Shown here: positions 32,311 through 42,695 of the stretch, piece by piece
How positions within the stretch are numbered: position 1 is the first letter of the stretch
How the letters are laid out: each line of letters starts with the position of its first letter
Assembly (NCBI RefSeq): GCF_042643485.1
Contig: NZ_JBHRSJ010000034.1
Location: 186,001-250,000 of the forward strand
DNA: 64,000 bases
Direction of reading: 5' to 3'
Source of the DNA: Azotobacter bryophylli
GTDB lineage: Bacteria > Pseudomonadota > Gammaproteobacteria > Pseudomonadales > Pseudomonadaceae
Position numbers and translations under genes: made by a program
The notes under the pieces: model-generated
The model's database searches: none
What the model was told of the DNA's origin: nothing
Seen by the model: only the letters and a program-made list of their open reading frames with translations

Positions 32311-32847
32311 ATGAAAGCTCAAGTGCAAAAGGGTTTTACCCTGATCGAATTGATGATCGTGGTGGCGATCATCGGTATTCTGGCCGCCGTTGCTCTGCCG
32401 GCTTACCAGGACTACACCATTCGTTCCCGTGTGACCGAGGGTGTAGGTCTGGCCTCCAGCGCCAAGCAGATGATCGCTGAAGCCAATACCGCAGCCGAAC
32501 TGGCTGCTATTGCTGCTACCTGGAACGCTCAAGCCAACAACCTCGGCGCGACCAGTAAGTACGTGACTTCCGTACAGGTCGCTCCGGGGACTGGCGAAAT
32601 AACCGTGACCTTCAACCAGGCCAACGTCGGCAATATTCCGGCTGCTTCGACCTTGCTCTTCACCCCCTACGTGCAAACTGGTGCTGCCACGGTTCAGTTG
32701 GGCGCCAGCTTCGGTGCTGGTGCTGCTACCGGCTCCATCGACTGGGGCTGCGCTTCCACTAGCAATAACGTATCGGGCAACCGTGGCTTGGGGGCTGTGG
32801 GTGCTGCTACCCTGCCTGCTCAGTTCGCTCCGAACGAGTGCCGCTAA
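32311..32847 (+). CDS. pilA: Type IV major pilin PilA
   Basis: The 178-residue prepilin has a short leader MKAQVQKG cut before Phe by PilD, then the hydrophobic helix FTLIELMIVVAIIGILAAVA with Glu5. The C-terminal disulfide loop spans the Cys in DWGCAST and the Cys in PNECR. The ATG at 32311 has GGAGAA seven bases upstream; a TTG three bases earlier is unlikely. A TfpX/TfpZ gene follows, as in pilin alleles with accessory genes. Confidence 0.97.
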   Translation: MKAQVQKGFTLIELMIVVAIIGILAAVALPAYQDYTIRSRVTEGVGLASSAKQMIAEANTAAELAAIAATWNAQANNLGATSKYVTSVQVAPGTGEITVTFNQANVGNIPAASTLLFTPYVQTGAATVQLGASFGAGAATGSIDWGCASTSNNVSGNRGLGAVGAATLPAQFAPNECR

Positions 32848-32910
32848 GCAGGACAAGTGGCGGCCGTCCTAGATGCTCTGATGTCCCGGATAGTCGTTCC
32901 TGAATGCATG

Positions 32911-32942
32911 GAAAACCCCTTTTCAAGGGGTTTTCTGTTTTT
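32911..32942 (+). terminator. Rho-independent terminator after pilA
   Basis: GAAAACCCC and GGGGTTTTC form a stem around TTTTCAA, followed by TGTTTTT. It lies 63 bases after the pilA stop and should separate pilA from the accessory gene. Confidence 0.88.
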
Positions 32943-32971
32943 GGATGCTGAATCGGATTCATGAAAGCGGG

Positions 32972-33673
32972 ATGTTTATGCGCAGGCCTTTGAGCCGTTG
33001 GAGTGCAGGTGCGCTCCATTTTCTGATCAGCTTGGCGATCCTGACTGTGCTGGCATCGATTGCGCTGTTATGGCTCTTTCCCAGCGGGCTATTTCAGGCT
33101 GCTGGTGGCTGGGATGGGCTGAAAATCATCGCAGCGGTCGACCTGGTGCTCGGTCCTTGTCTGACTGTGATCGTGTTCAATGCTCTCAAGCCACGATCAG
33201 AGTTGGTCAGGGATTTGTCTCTGATCGCATTGGTACAGATGTTTGCGCTGGGCGCAGGTGCCTATGTCGTGGTCGAGTCACGACCATTGGCGGTGGTGCA
33301 GGTATTCGACACTTTCCATGTGCTCAACTGGAAAGATTATCGACAACTTAATCTTAGAGCGGGGGAGTTGGAGCGGTTATCGGGCTGGACTCCCAAGTAT
33401 TTCTACGTCGAAGTGCCCGGGAGTGCTGCCGAGTTTCTAGTGCTACACACAAAAGCTCTACTTAATGGCGACACCCCACTTCAACTACGGGTAGATCAAT
33501 ATCGAGAGCTGAGCAGTGACCGTCAGACCTTAGAAAGAATTTTTCGGGGGGCTGTCTGGAGTGAAGAGAACGCCTGTTTTCGAGTGGATATCCAATCTTC
33601 TTATCAGGGCGGCTCAATCTGTTTTGATCCCAAAACGCAGCGGATGAAGGACTTTGTCCCGGATCCTTCCTAG
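32972..33673 (+). CDS. TfpX/TfpZ family type IV pilin accessory protein
   Basis: The 233-residue protein has several N-terminal helices: LHFLISLAILTVLASIALLWL, IIAAVDLVLGPCLTVIVFNA and LSLIALVQMFALGAGAYVVVE. A soluble C-terminal half follows with DTFHVLNWKDYRQ and YFYVEVPGS. This matches the TfpX/TfpZ group encoded after some pilA alleles, which modulates pilin assembly. The start is uncertain: ATGs at 32945, 32972 and 32978 are in frame; 32945 would lie almost in the terminator, so 32972 is preferred. Confidence 0.82.
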   Translation: MFMRRPLSRWSAGALHFLISLAILTVLASIALLWLFPSGLFQAAGGWDGLKIIAAVDLVLGPCLTVIVFNALKPRSELVRDLSLIALVQMFALGAGAYVVVESRPLAVVQVFDTFHVLNWKDYRQLNLRAGELERLSGWTPKYFYVEVPGSAAEFLVLHTKALLNGDTPLQLRVDQYRELSSDRQTLERIFRGAVWSEENACFRVDIQSSYQGGSICFDPKTQRMKDFVPDPS

Positions 33674-33726
33674 AGCAGCTAACAAAATCAACCACAATTT
33701 CCTCACAGGCAGTGGCGGCAAGGCCT

Positions 33727-33748
33727 AACGGGCAGCCCCACCCGTTTT
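33727..33748 (+). terminator. Possible terminator after the pilin accessory gene
   Basis: AACGGG and CCCGTT pair across eight bases and are followed by TTG. The stem is short and the T run weak. The rest of the gap 33674-33947 shows no gene. Confidence 0.4.
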
Positions 33749-33947
33749 GTTGGCGGCTATTAATGAAGTTTGCTCTTATAGGCGCTTTGGTGTTGAGATC
33801 GCAGGGTGCTAAGTAAATCTTTTGTGGGTGGTATCAAGTTGGAGGCGATTCCGAACTAAACAACCAAGTGCTCGTAATTCACTCCTCTCTTGATTTCGTC
33901 CTTTGTCGATACAATGATGGTTCATTGATTGATTTGCATGGGGTTCT

Positions 33948-34520
33948 ATGAGTCTGAGCCTGGTAGTCATTCTGGCGGTGTCGACCCTCTGCGCCGCTTA
34001 TGCAGTGATTCTCTATAACGGCCTTGTGCGTCTAAAGCATGGGGTCGGCAAAGCCTGGTCGAATATCGATGTGTTGTTGCGCCAACGGCACGAGGAGTTG
34101 CCCAAGCTGGTGGAGACCTGCACGCAGTACATGCAATACGAGAGGGACACTTTGGAAATGGTGGTCCATGCTCGTAGCGTTGTCTACAGTGCCCGTGAGA
34201 GGGGTGACATTGTGGCATTGGGGCAAGCGGAGCGTGGCTTGCGCAGTGGGCTGGACCAGTTGTTCGCGCTGGCCGAGAACTATCCGGAGCTCAAGGCCAG
34301 TGAGAGCTTCCGTCATCTACAGCAGCGTATTACCCGTCTGGAAAGCGGCATCGCCGACCGCCGAGAACTGTATAACGAGGCGGTTAATCTCAATAACGTG
34401 CGTGTTGAGCAGTTTCCAGATGTAATTCTGGCTCGGCTGTTCGGCTTTGCCTCTGCCCCCTTGCTGCAGTTCGGCGAATCCGAAAAAGCGGATGTCGATT
34501 TGAAGTCGCTGTTTCGTTGA
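33948..34520 (+). CDS. LemA family protein
   Basis: The 190-residue protein has one N-terminal membrane helix (SLVVILAVSTLCAAYAVILY), then the LemA helical domain with NGLVRLKHGVGKAWSNIDVL, LRQRHEELPKLVETC and YNEAVNLNNVRVEQFPDVIL. LemA proteins are membrane-anchored four-helix proteins of unclear function. It is followed immediately by a GIDE-domain gene, a known pairing. Confidence 0.92.
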   Translation: MSLSLVVILAVSTLCAAYAVILYNGLVRLKHGVGKAWSNIDVLLRQRHEELPKLVETCTQYMQYERDTLEMVVHARSVVYSARERGDIVALGQAERGLRSGLDQLFALAENYPELKASESFRHLQQRITRLESGIADRRELYNEAVNLNNVRVEQFPDVILARLFGFASAPLLQFGESEKADVDLKSLFR

Positions 34521-34522
34521 GT

Positions 34523-35416
34523 ATGAACTTCCTGTTCTTTCAATTGATACTCGCCATAGGGCTTTGTCTTTTCGGTGGCTGGCTGTTTGTCAGCAACTGG
34601 TCGCGGACACGCTATCTGCTGGATACGCCAACTTCGAAAGTTTCCTCTGCCGCTCAGGGCTACGTCGAGTTGGCCGGTATCTTGCTGGATCTCTCCTCGC
34701 CCAATCTGTTCGGTCCGTTGACTGGTAAGCCCTGCCAGTGGTGGCGTTATCGGATCGAGGAATATAGCTCCGATGCCAAGGGCCGACGCTGGCGGGTGAT
34801 CGAGAAGGGTACTAGCGAAGGCTGGCTGTGCCTGAGCGACGGCAGCGGAGAGTGCCTGATTGATCCGCACGGTGCCATGGTATTGCCAGCGCGGCGTGAG
34901 GTTTGGACAGGCAATCAGCGCCATCCGCAGGGGACTATCTCGGGCTCGGGCAGCTGGCTCGGACTGATCGGTTTGGGTAAGCAATACCGTTATATCGAGG
35001 AGCGCCTGCATACGGGAGAGCCCCTCTATGCCATCGGTGACTTCCGCACACTCGGAGGCGAGCAGGGCTTCGATCTTCAGGCGGCGAAGGGGCGGGTTGT
35101 CCGCGAGTGGAAAGGTGATTTCGCTGGGCTTCTACGTCGTTTCGATGGCGATGGGAATGGCCGACTCGACGAGGCCGAGTGGCGCCTTGTGCATCTCGCG
35201 GCCCAGTTGGAGGCAGAGGACCGTCACCGTCAGAGGGCCAGCTTGCCTCTGCAGCATCGCCTGGCACAGCCCGATGCCGCACTACCGTTCGTGCTCTCCA
35301 GCCATGGCCAGGAGGTACTGGCCAAGCGTTTTTTCTGGCAGGCGCTCGGAGGTGCCGTACTTTGTTTGGCAGGCGCTTTGCTGATGGCTTGGGTACTGGG
35401 AGTGCGACATTGGTAG
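34523..35416 (+). CDS. GIDE-domain membrane protein
   Basis: The 297-residue protein has an N-terminal helix (FQLILAIGLCLFGGWLFV), a central beta-rich GIDE-like region (YVELAGILLDLSSPN, then CQWWRYRIEEY, and YRYIEERLHTGEPLYAIGDF) and a C-terminal helix (ALGGAVLCLAGALLMAWVL). In eukaryotes this domain is found in MUL1-type ubiquitin ligases; bacterial members lack RING and often sit beside LemA. The ATG at 34523 follows the lemA stop by two bases. The gap 35417-35706 shows no gene. Confidence 0.78.
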   Translation: MNFLFFQLILAIGLCLFGGWLFVSNWSRTRYLLDTPTSKVSSAAQGYVELAGILLDLSSPNLFGPLTGKPCQWWRYRIEEYSSDAKGRRWRVIEKGTSEGWLCLSDGSGECLIDPHGAMVLPARREVWTGNQRHPQGTISGSGSWLGLIGLGKQYRYIEERLHTGEPLYAIGDFRTLGGEQGFDLQAAKGRVVREWKGDFAGLLRRFDGDGNGRLDEAEWRLVHLAAQLEAEDRHRQRASLPLQHRLAQPDAALPFVLSSHGQEVLAKRFFWQALGGAVLCLAGALLMAWVLGVRHW

Positions 35417-35706
35417 GGCGGGCTATCCAGCTCATCTCCCGACGCTTTCTCGTTTCTGCCGGGCGCCCCTGATACCCAGATTCTCCGTTTTTTCGTTCTT
35501 GTCTTAGGCAACGCCGATGAGCATGGCTGTGTACTAGGCCCGTAGCAGCTTACATGACCTGTTAAAACTGTTCGGTCTCCGTTTTCGCGAGGATCCAGGC
35601 TGATGATGGAATGTGCATAAAGCTGGATATGGATGCACCGGCTCCTGCAGGTTACGCCGCTGAGGAGCCACAGTAGCGACTACGTCGGATCCTTTTGCCG
35701 GGCTAC

Positions 35707-36555
35707 CTACAGCTTCAGACGCATGGACAGATCAATGGCCTTGACGTCCTTGGTCAGGGTGCCGAGAGAGATATAGTCCACCCCGGTTTCGGCGATGGTG
35801 CGCAGGGTGGAGTCGTTGATCCCGCCGGAGGCTTCCAGTTTGGCGCGGCCGGCGGTGAGTTTGACCGCGGTGCGCATGTCCTCGAGGCTGAGTTCGTCGA
35901 GCATGATGATGTCGGCGCCGGCCGCCAAGGCTTCCTGCAGTTCCTCCAGGTTTTCCACTTCCACTTCCACCGGCTTGCCGGGGGCGATGCGCTGGGCGCT
36001 GTCGATCGCTGCGCCGATGCCGCCGCAGGCGGCGATATGGTTTTCCTTGATCAGGAATGCGTCGAACAGGCCGATGCGGTGGTTGTGGCAGCCGCCGCAG
36101 GTGACTGCGTATTTCTGCGCCAGGCGCAGGCTGGGTAGGGTTTTGCGGGTGTCCAGCAGCCTGACCGGCGTGCCCTCCACCAGGTCCGCATAGTGACGGC
36201 AGCGGGTGGCCACGGCGGACAGGGTCTGGAGGAAGTTCAGGGCGCTACGTTCGCCGCTGAGCAGGGCTCGGGCCGGCCCTTCCAGGGTGAACAGCACCTG
36301 GTTGGCGGCGACCCGTTCCCCGTCTCTCACCTGCCAGTGCACGGCGACCCGCGGGTCGAGCTGGCGGAACACCGCATCGACCCAGGCGCTGCCGCTGATG
36401 ACCGCCGCTTCGCGGGTGATGACGCTGGCATGGGCCAGGCGTTCGGCGGGAATCAGCTGTGCGGTGATGTCGCCGCTACCGATGTCCTCGGCCAAGGCAC
36501 GGCGCACGTTCGCCTCGATTTCGGCGGTCAGGTCGGCAAGGATGAGGTCTGGCAT
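35707..36555 (-). CDS. nadC: Nicotinate-nucleotide pyrophosphorylase (carboxylating)
   Basis: The 282-residue enzyme converts quinolinate and PRPP to nicotinate mononucleotide in NAD synthesis. Visible motifs are GDITAQLIPAE, RSALNFLQTLSAVAT (PRPP/quinolinate site), LLDTRKTLPSLRLAQKYAV and CGGCHNHRIGLFDAFLIKENH, and the phosphate-binding LEASGGINDSTL. The length is normal. It is divergent from ampD. Confidence 0.97.
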   Translation of the reverse strand: MPDLILADLTAEIEANVRRALAEDIGSGDITAQLIPAERLAHASVITREAAVISGSAWVDAVFRQLDPRVAVHWQVRDGERVAANQVLFTLEGPARALLSGERSALNFLQTLSAVATRCRHYADLVEGTPVRLLDTRKTLPSLRLAQKYAVTCGGCHNHRIGLFDAFLIKENHIAACGGIGAAIDSAQRIAPGKPVEVEVENLEELQEALAAGADIIMLDELSLEDMRTAVKLTAGRAKLEASGGINDSTLRTIAETGVDYISLGTLTKDVKAIDLSMRLKL

Positions 36556-36724
36556 GACGGACTCCGCGGGTTCGAAAGCACCGATTATAGGGGCTGTGGT
36601 GCGAGTGTGGGGGTGGGATGTGCATCCGCTGCTTCAGCGGGCCTCCGCCGATGGCTCCGGGGGCGGAATCCCTTGGCCCCGGCTTCCCGCTGCTCTAGAG
36701 TGGAGCTCTCCGAGGAGGCGTCCG

Positions 36725-37285
36725 ATGCAGCTTGATCCCTTGACCGGCTGGTGCCATGGCGTGCGCCATTGCCCTTCGCCGAATTTCAATGTGCGCCCGC
36801 AGGGGGAGATCTCCCTGCTGGTGATCCACAACATCAGCCTGCCGCCGGGGCAGTTCGGCACCGGCAAGGTGCAGCAGTTCTTCCAGAACCGTCTGGCGGC
36901 GGATGAGCATCCCTTTTTCGCCTCCATCGCCACGCTGCAGGTCTCGGCCCATTTCCTGATCGAGCGCGACGGTGCCGTCACCCAGTTCGTTTCCTGTCTC
37001 GACCGGGCCTGGCATGCCGGCGTGTCGTGTTTCGAGGGGCGCGAGAGCTGCAACGATTTTTCCCTCGGCATCGAGCTGGAGGGAACCGACGAGCTGCCCT
37101 ACAGCGAGGCGCAGTACGAGTCTCTGAGCTGGCTCACCCGGCAGCTGCTGCGCGCCTATCCGGCGCTCGATGCACAGCGTATCTGCGGTCATTGCGATAT
37201 CGCCCCGCAGCGCAAGACCGATCCGGGTCCGTCCTTCGACTGGGCTCGTTATCTCCAAAGCCTTACTGAACAAGGAGGTGGTTGA
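36725..37285 (+). CDS. ampD: N-acetyl-anhydromuramoyl-L-alanine amidase AmpD
   Basis: The 186-residue zinc amidase has likely ligands His35 (VIHNISL), His156 and Asp166 (CGHCDIAPQRKTDPGPSF). It cleaves anhydro-muropeptides in the cytosol during wall recycling, which keeps the beta-lactamase regulator AmpR off. The ATG at 36725 gives the usual N-terminus (MQLDPLTGWCHGVRHCPSPN). It overlaps ampE by one base. Confidence 0.97.
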   Translation: MQLDPLTGWCHGVRHCPSPNFNVRPQGEISLLVIHNISLPPGQFGTGKVQQFFQNRLAADEHPFFASIATLQVSAHFLIERDGAVTQFVSCLDRAWHAGVSCFEGRESCNDFSLGIELEGTDELPYSEAQYESLSWLTRQLLRAYPALDAQRICGHCDIAPQRKTDPGPSFDWARYLQSLTEQGGG

Positions 37286-38124
37286 TGGCGTTTCTGGTTC
37301 TTCTGCTGGTCCTGCTGTTCGAGACGTTTTCCAACTGGCGTCTGCACATTCAGCAGGATCGGTTCTGGCTACGTCTGCTGACGAGGGTCGAAGGGCGTCC
37401 GCGACTGACCGCAGCGCCCTGGCTGAGCCTGGCCCTGCTGGTGCTCCTGCCGGTGCTGCTGCTCGGGCTGGTGCTGGTGGCGTTGCATCCGCTGGCCTAT
37501 GGCTGGCTGGCCTTGCCGGTGCATCTGCTGGTGCTGATCTACAGTCTGGGACGCGGCGATGTGCAGACCTCGCTCGGGCCGTTCCGCGATGCCTGGCGTC
37601 GCGGCGACAGCCAGGCGGCCTATCTGGTGGCTGAGCGCGATCTGGCGCTGGAGGTGCCGGACGGCGACGCACTGCTGGAGCGGGTGCAGGAATATCTGCT
37701 GTGGCAGGCCTATCAGGGCTTTTTCGCGGTGATCTTCTGGTATGCCCTGCTCGGGCCGGTGGCGGCGCTGGCTTATCGACTGCTGGCCCTGACCGACGAG
37801 CATGCCCAAGTGGAGTCGCTGCGCGAGCGGGCGGTGCGGTTGCGGCATGTCTTCGACTGGCTGCCGGCTCGTCTGCTGGCGGCGAGCTTCGGCCTGGTCG
37901 GCAACTTCATCGCCGTCAGCCGGGTGCTGCTGCACGAACTGTTGAGCCGGGACGTGACGGCCGCGAAGCTGGTGGGCGATGCCGGGCGGGCTGCCAGTGA
38001 GGTTCCGGGGGAGACGCTCGGCGGCGAGGCCGGCGTCCGCAGCCTGGACGAGCTGTGGCAGTTGCTGGTGCGTGCTGCGGTGCTCTGGTACGCCGCGATC
38101 GCCCTGCTGGTACTCCTCGCCTGA
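37285..38124 (+). CDS. ampE: AmpE inner-membrane regulatory protein
   Basis: The 279-residue polytopic protein has several helices (FLVLLLVLLFETF, LALLVLLPVLLLGLVLVAL, FFAVIFWYALLGPVAALAYR, AAVLWYAAIALLVLLA). It has the conserved CobD/AmpE-like VFDWLPARLLAASFGLVGNF. It is cotranscribed with ampD; the ATG at 37285 has AGGAGG six bases upstream and shares a base with the ampD stop. Its exact role in sensing wall turnover is unresolved. Confidence 0.95.
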   Translation: MAFLVLLLVLLFETFSNWRLHIQQDRFWLRLLTRVEGRPRLTAAPWLSLALLVLLPVLLLGLVLVALHPLAYGWLALPVHLLVLIYSLGRGDVQTSLGPFRDAWRRGDSQAAYLVAERDLALEVPDGDALLERVQEYLLWQAYQGFFAVIFWYALLGPVAALAYRLLALTDEHAQVESLRERAVRLRHVFDWLPARLLAASFGLVGNFIAVSRVLLHELLSRDVTAAKLVGDAGRAASEVPGETLGGEAGVRSLDELWQLLVRAAVLWYAAIALLVLLA

Positions 38125-38133
38125 CCGCGTGGG

Positions 38134-38913
38134 TCACCGCCAGCCGAACAGCTCGCAGACGTTGCGCGTGCTCGCCTCGGCCAGAACATCCGGCTCTATG
38201 CCCATGAGCGCGGCGAGGGCGCCACAGATCTCCGGCAGGTACTCCGGGCTGTTGCGCTGGCCCGGATGCATGGCCGGGGTCATGTCCGGTGCGTCGGTTT
38301 CCAGTACCACGGCCTCCAGCGGCAATTGCGCGACCACCTGGCGCAGGCGGTTGGCCTGCGGCCAGGTCGGTGCGCCGCCCAGGCCGAGCTTGAAACCGAG
38401 CCTCAGGTACTCCTTCGCTTCCTCGCGGCTGCCGCTGAAGGCGTGAACGATGCCGGCACGCGGCGGCCGGACGCGCTTCAGCGCGGCGACGGTCGGTGCA
38501 TGGGCCCGGCGCACGTGCAGCAGGACCGGCAACTCCACCTCCGCGGCCAGGCGCAGCTGGGCCTCGAATAGCGCTTGCTGGCGCTCGCGGTCCAGCTCCG
38601 TCAGGTAATAGTCGAGACCGAATTCGCCGACCGCGCAGAGCTTGCCCTGTCCGCGCAGGCGCCGCAGCCAGTCGCCCAGATCGTCCAGATCGGCGGCGCT
38701 GTGCCTGGCCAGATAGACTGGGTGCAGGCCGAAAGCGGCGTACAGCTCGGGTTCGACGCAGGCAAGGTCCCAGATCCGCTGCCAATTCTGCCGGTACACG
38801 CCGAGCAGGATCTGCCGCTCGATGCCCAGTGCCCGGCAGCGGGCGAGCACGGCCTGACGGTCCGCGTCGAACTCGGGAAAGTCGAGGTGGTTATGGGTGT
38901 CGATCAGACGCAC
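38134..38913 (-). CDS. TatD family metal-dependent hydrolase
   Basis: The 259-residue TIM-barrel enzyme opens with LIDTHNHLDFPEFD (metal ligands HxH). It has CAVGEFGLDYY (Glu ligand), LPVLLHVRRAHAP, and IVHAFSGSREEAKEYL, and ends with LETDAPDMTP (Asp ligand), the full TatD set. Family members are 3'-5' DNases or deaminases-like hydrolases. The start is GTG at 38913. Confidence 0.92.
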   Translation of the reverse strand: MRLIDTHNHLDFPEFDADRQAVLARCRALGIERQILLGVYRQNWQRIWDLACVEPELYAAFGLHPVYLARHSAADLDDLGDWLRRLRGQGKLCAVGEFGLDYYLTELDRERQQALFEAQLRLAAEVELPVLLHVRRAHAPTVAALKRVRPPRAGIVHAFSGSREEAKEYLRLGFKLGLGGAPTWPQANRLRQVVAQLPLEAVVLETDAPDMTPAMHPGQRNSPEYLPEICGALAALMGIEPDVLAEASTRNVCELFGWR

Positions 38914-39048
38914 GGGCGAACTCCTCGGAAGGGACCGGCAAGAGCATACCGCTGCGGGCTTTTCCGGCGGCCAGGCTCGAGCCCGTGGCTCCCGAGTCCT
39001 TCGCGAAGCATGGGGAAGGGCCGCCGTCGGGAGCGTCAGCCGGACCGA

Positions 39049-39600
39049 TCAGGCCGGCCACAGCCAGGCGGCTCCGCGCACGCCGCTGGAGTCGCCGTGG
39101 CGGGCCGGCAGCAGGCGGGTGTTGATCCGGTCGGAGAAGACATGGCGTACCAGCAGGGGCGGCACCTCCCGGTACAGGGCTGGCATGTTGGACAGGCCGC
39201 CGCCGAGCACGATCACCCCGAATACGCTGTAGGCGCCTGCCCCGGCGCCGTCGCAGGCCTCCGAGAGGGCGAAGCAGTCGGCGTCGTTGGCCAGCCGGAC
39301 CGGCCGCTCCAGTAGGCGTTCGAGATCGCCCTGCAGATCCTGGCCGATCAGGCAGGTGGAGTTGGCGTTCTTGATCCGCCCATGATCGGGCGAGACGGTT
39401 CCGGGAATCCCCAGGCCGACGCTGCCGCGCCGACCCAGTTCGCGTTCGGCGTCCCGAACCAGGTCGGCGACGGCGGCAAGCGTGGCAGCATAGTCGCCCC
39501 GGGGTGTGGTCACCCGTCGGCGCAGGCATTCGCGTTCGCCGTCGAGGCCGACGATCTCGATCTTGGTGCCGCCGAGGTCGATACCGAAGCGCAGGGTCAT
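39049..39600 (-). pseudogene. ROK family sugar kinase with a large internal deletion
   Basis: The open frame encodes 183 residues, while ROK kinases are about 300. The N-terminal ATP fold is intact (MTLRFGIDLGGTKIEIVGLD, GLGIPGTVSPDHGRIKNAN, RPVRLANDADCFALSEACDG). It then jumps from VFGVI directly to VLGGGLSNMPALY, which belongs near the C-terminus. Missing is the middle, including the sugar-binding ExGH motif and the CxCGxxGCxE zinc signature. The joint is in frame, so the deletion could be recent or the fragment kept. It should not be an active kinase. Confidence 0.85.
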
Positions 39601-39657
39601 GGTCGTGTCTTGTTCGGTGGGGATCGTGACAGCCTAACAGTCCGTCGGCCGCCGTCG

Positions 39658-41007
39658 CTATCGGTGACCGCTTCCGCCGGCCTGATCCGGCTGCGGCAGG
39701 TTGTCCAGCAGCCGACGGGCCAGGGCCTGATAGAGCGGCACCGGAGAGATGCGTCTGGAAATCCCGCTGGCCAGCAGGCTGGCGGCGAGGATCGGCAGGG
39801 CCATGTCCGGGCTGTGCGACAGCTCGATGCTGATCACCGTGGCCGTCAACGGCGAGCCCGTGACGCCGGCCAGGTAGGCGGCCATGCCGAGTAGGCCGGC
39901 GGTCTGCAGACTGACGCCGGGAATCCAGTCGACCAGCCAGGGGGCGATGCCGGCGCCTACCGTCAGCGACGGAGAGAACAGCCCGCCGGGAATGCCCGCC
40001 AGGAAGGAGACCACGTTGGCGAGGAATTTCCACAGCAGGAAGCTGCCGTCGGTTGCCGGATGCCCCTGCAGCAGGGCGCGGGTTTCCTCGTAGCCGGTGC
40101 CGAACACGTGCTGTCCGGAGCAGACCCCGAGCAGGGCCAGAAGCAGCCCGCAGGCGGCGGCGAACAGCACCGGTCGACGTGCGCGCCAGGCTCCCAGCAC
40201 GGCCAGCGGGCCGCTCCGGGCCGGCAGCACCAGGCGGCAATAAAGGCCGCCGAGCAGTCCGCCGAACAGGCCGCAGGCGATCACCGCCAGCCAGGCGCCG
40301 CCGAGGGGCAGCGCGGCGCCGAGTTCTCCGAAGTAGCTGTACGGGCCGAGCAGGCCCAGCGTGACCATGCCGCCGATCAGTACGGCGGTGAGGATCAGGC
40401 CGCTAAGGCGCTGCTCGAAGCGCGGGCTGAGCTCTTCGATGGCGAAGGCCACGCCGGCCAGCGGCGTGTTGAAGGCGGCGGCGATGCCCGCAGCACCGCC
40501 GGCGATGATCAGCCCGGAGCCAGCGCGCTGGGTCTGCAGGCCGAGGCGCCGGCCGAAGGCGTACATCAGGGCGGCGCCGATGTGCACGGTCGGACCCTCG
40601 CGTCCCACCGAGGCGCCGCAGAGCAGGGCCAGCACGGTCATCAGCATCTTCGCCGCGGCGATCGGCAGGGCCAGGGCGGCGTTGCGCAAGCGACTGGAAG
40701 GTTTGTGTTGCAGGGCGATCACCAGGTCGATGCCGCTGCCTTTGGCTTTGCCCAGCCGGCCCTGGGTGGCCCAGGCGAGCAGGGCGAAGCCGGTCGGGGT
40801 GACCAGCCACGGCCACCAGGAGCCGTGCCCGAGCAGATGGCGGAACTGAGCGTAGGCATGATCGGCGAGCCAGGCGAAGGCGAGGGCGGCGAGTCCGACC
40901 AGCAGGGCGCCGAGCCAGAAGGCCGCGCTCTGGCGCAGACCGCGCAGGCGCCGTCGATGGCGCAGGCGTTGCACCAGGGGGGCGGAGGTGTCGCGGGAGT
41001 CGTCCAT
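39658..41007 (-). CDS. ClC-type chloride channel/antiporter
   Basis: The 449-residue membrane protein has ClC signatures: GSGIDLVIALQ (selectivity region 1), GREGPTVHIGAAL (GREGP with gating Glu), and GIPGGLFSPSLTVGAGIAP. Extra helices flank these. It exchanges chloride for protons, aiding acid resistance in other bacteria. The start at 41007 yields the normal length; the long upstream extension overlaps prfC and is not coding. Confidence 0.93.
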   Translation of the reverse strand: MDDSRDTSAPLVQRLRHRRRLRGLRQSAAFWLGALLVGLAALAFAWLADHAYAQFRHLLGHGSWWPWLVTPTGFALLAWATQGRLGKAKGSGIDLVIALQHKPSSRLRNAALALPIAAAKMLMTVLALLCGASVGREGPTVHIGAALMYAFGRRLGLQTQRAGSGLIIAGGAAGIAAAFNTPLAGVAFAIEELSPRFEQRLSGLILTAVLIGGMVTLGLLGPYSYFGELGAALPLGGAWLAVIACGLFGGLLGGLYCRLVLPARSGPLAVLGAWRARRPVLFAAACGLLLALLGVCSGQHVFGTGYEETRALLQGHPATDGSFLLWKFLANVVSFLAGIPGGLFSPSLTVGAGIAPWLVDWIPGVSLQTAGLLGMAAYLAGVTGSPLTATVISIELSHSPDMALPILAASLLASGISRRISPVPLYQALARRLLDNLPQPDQAGGSGHR

Positions 41008-41111
41008 CGGTGGGAGGCTTCCGTCGGCGGCGGGGCGTTGCCCGTTCGCGATGCGCCGGACAACGCCGGCCTGGCGAAAGGCCCCGCGGGTTGCGCGCGG
41101 GGCCGGGGCGG

Positions 41112-42695
<1,584 letters not shown>

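Noticed and set aside
31680..33947. tRNA gene near pilA, as in some Pseudomonas strains
   Set aside because: No T-arm plus CCA end was found in the pilB-pilA gap or after the accessory gene.
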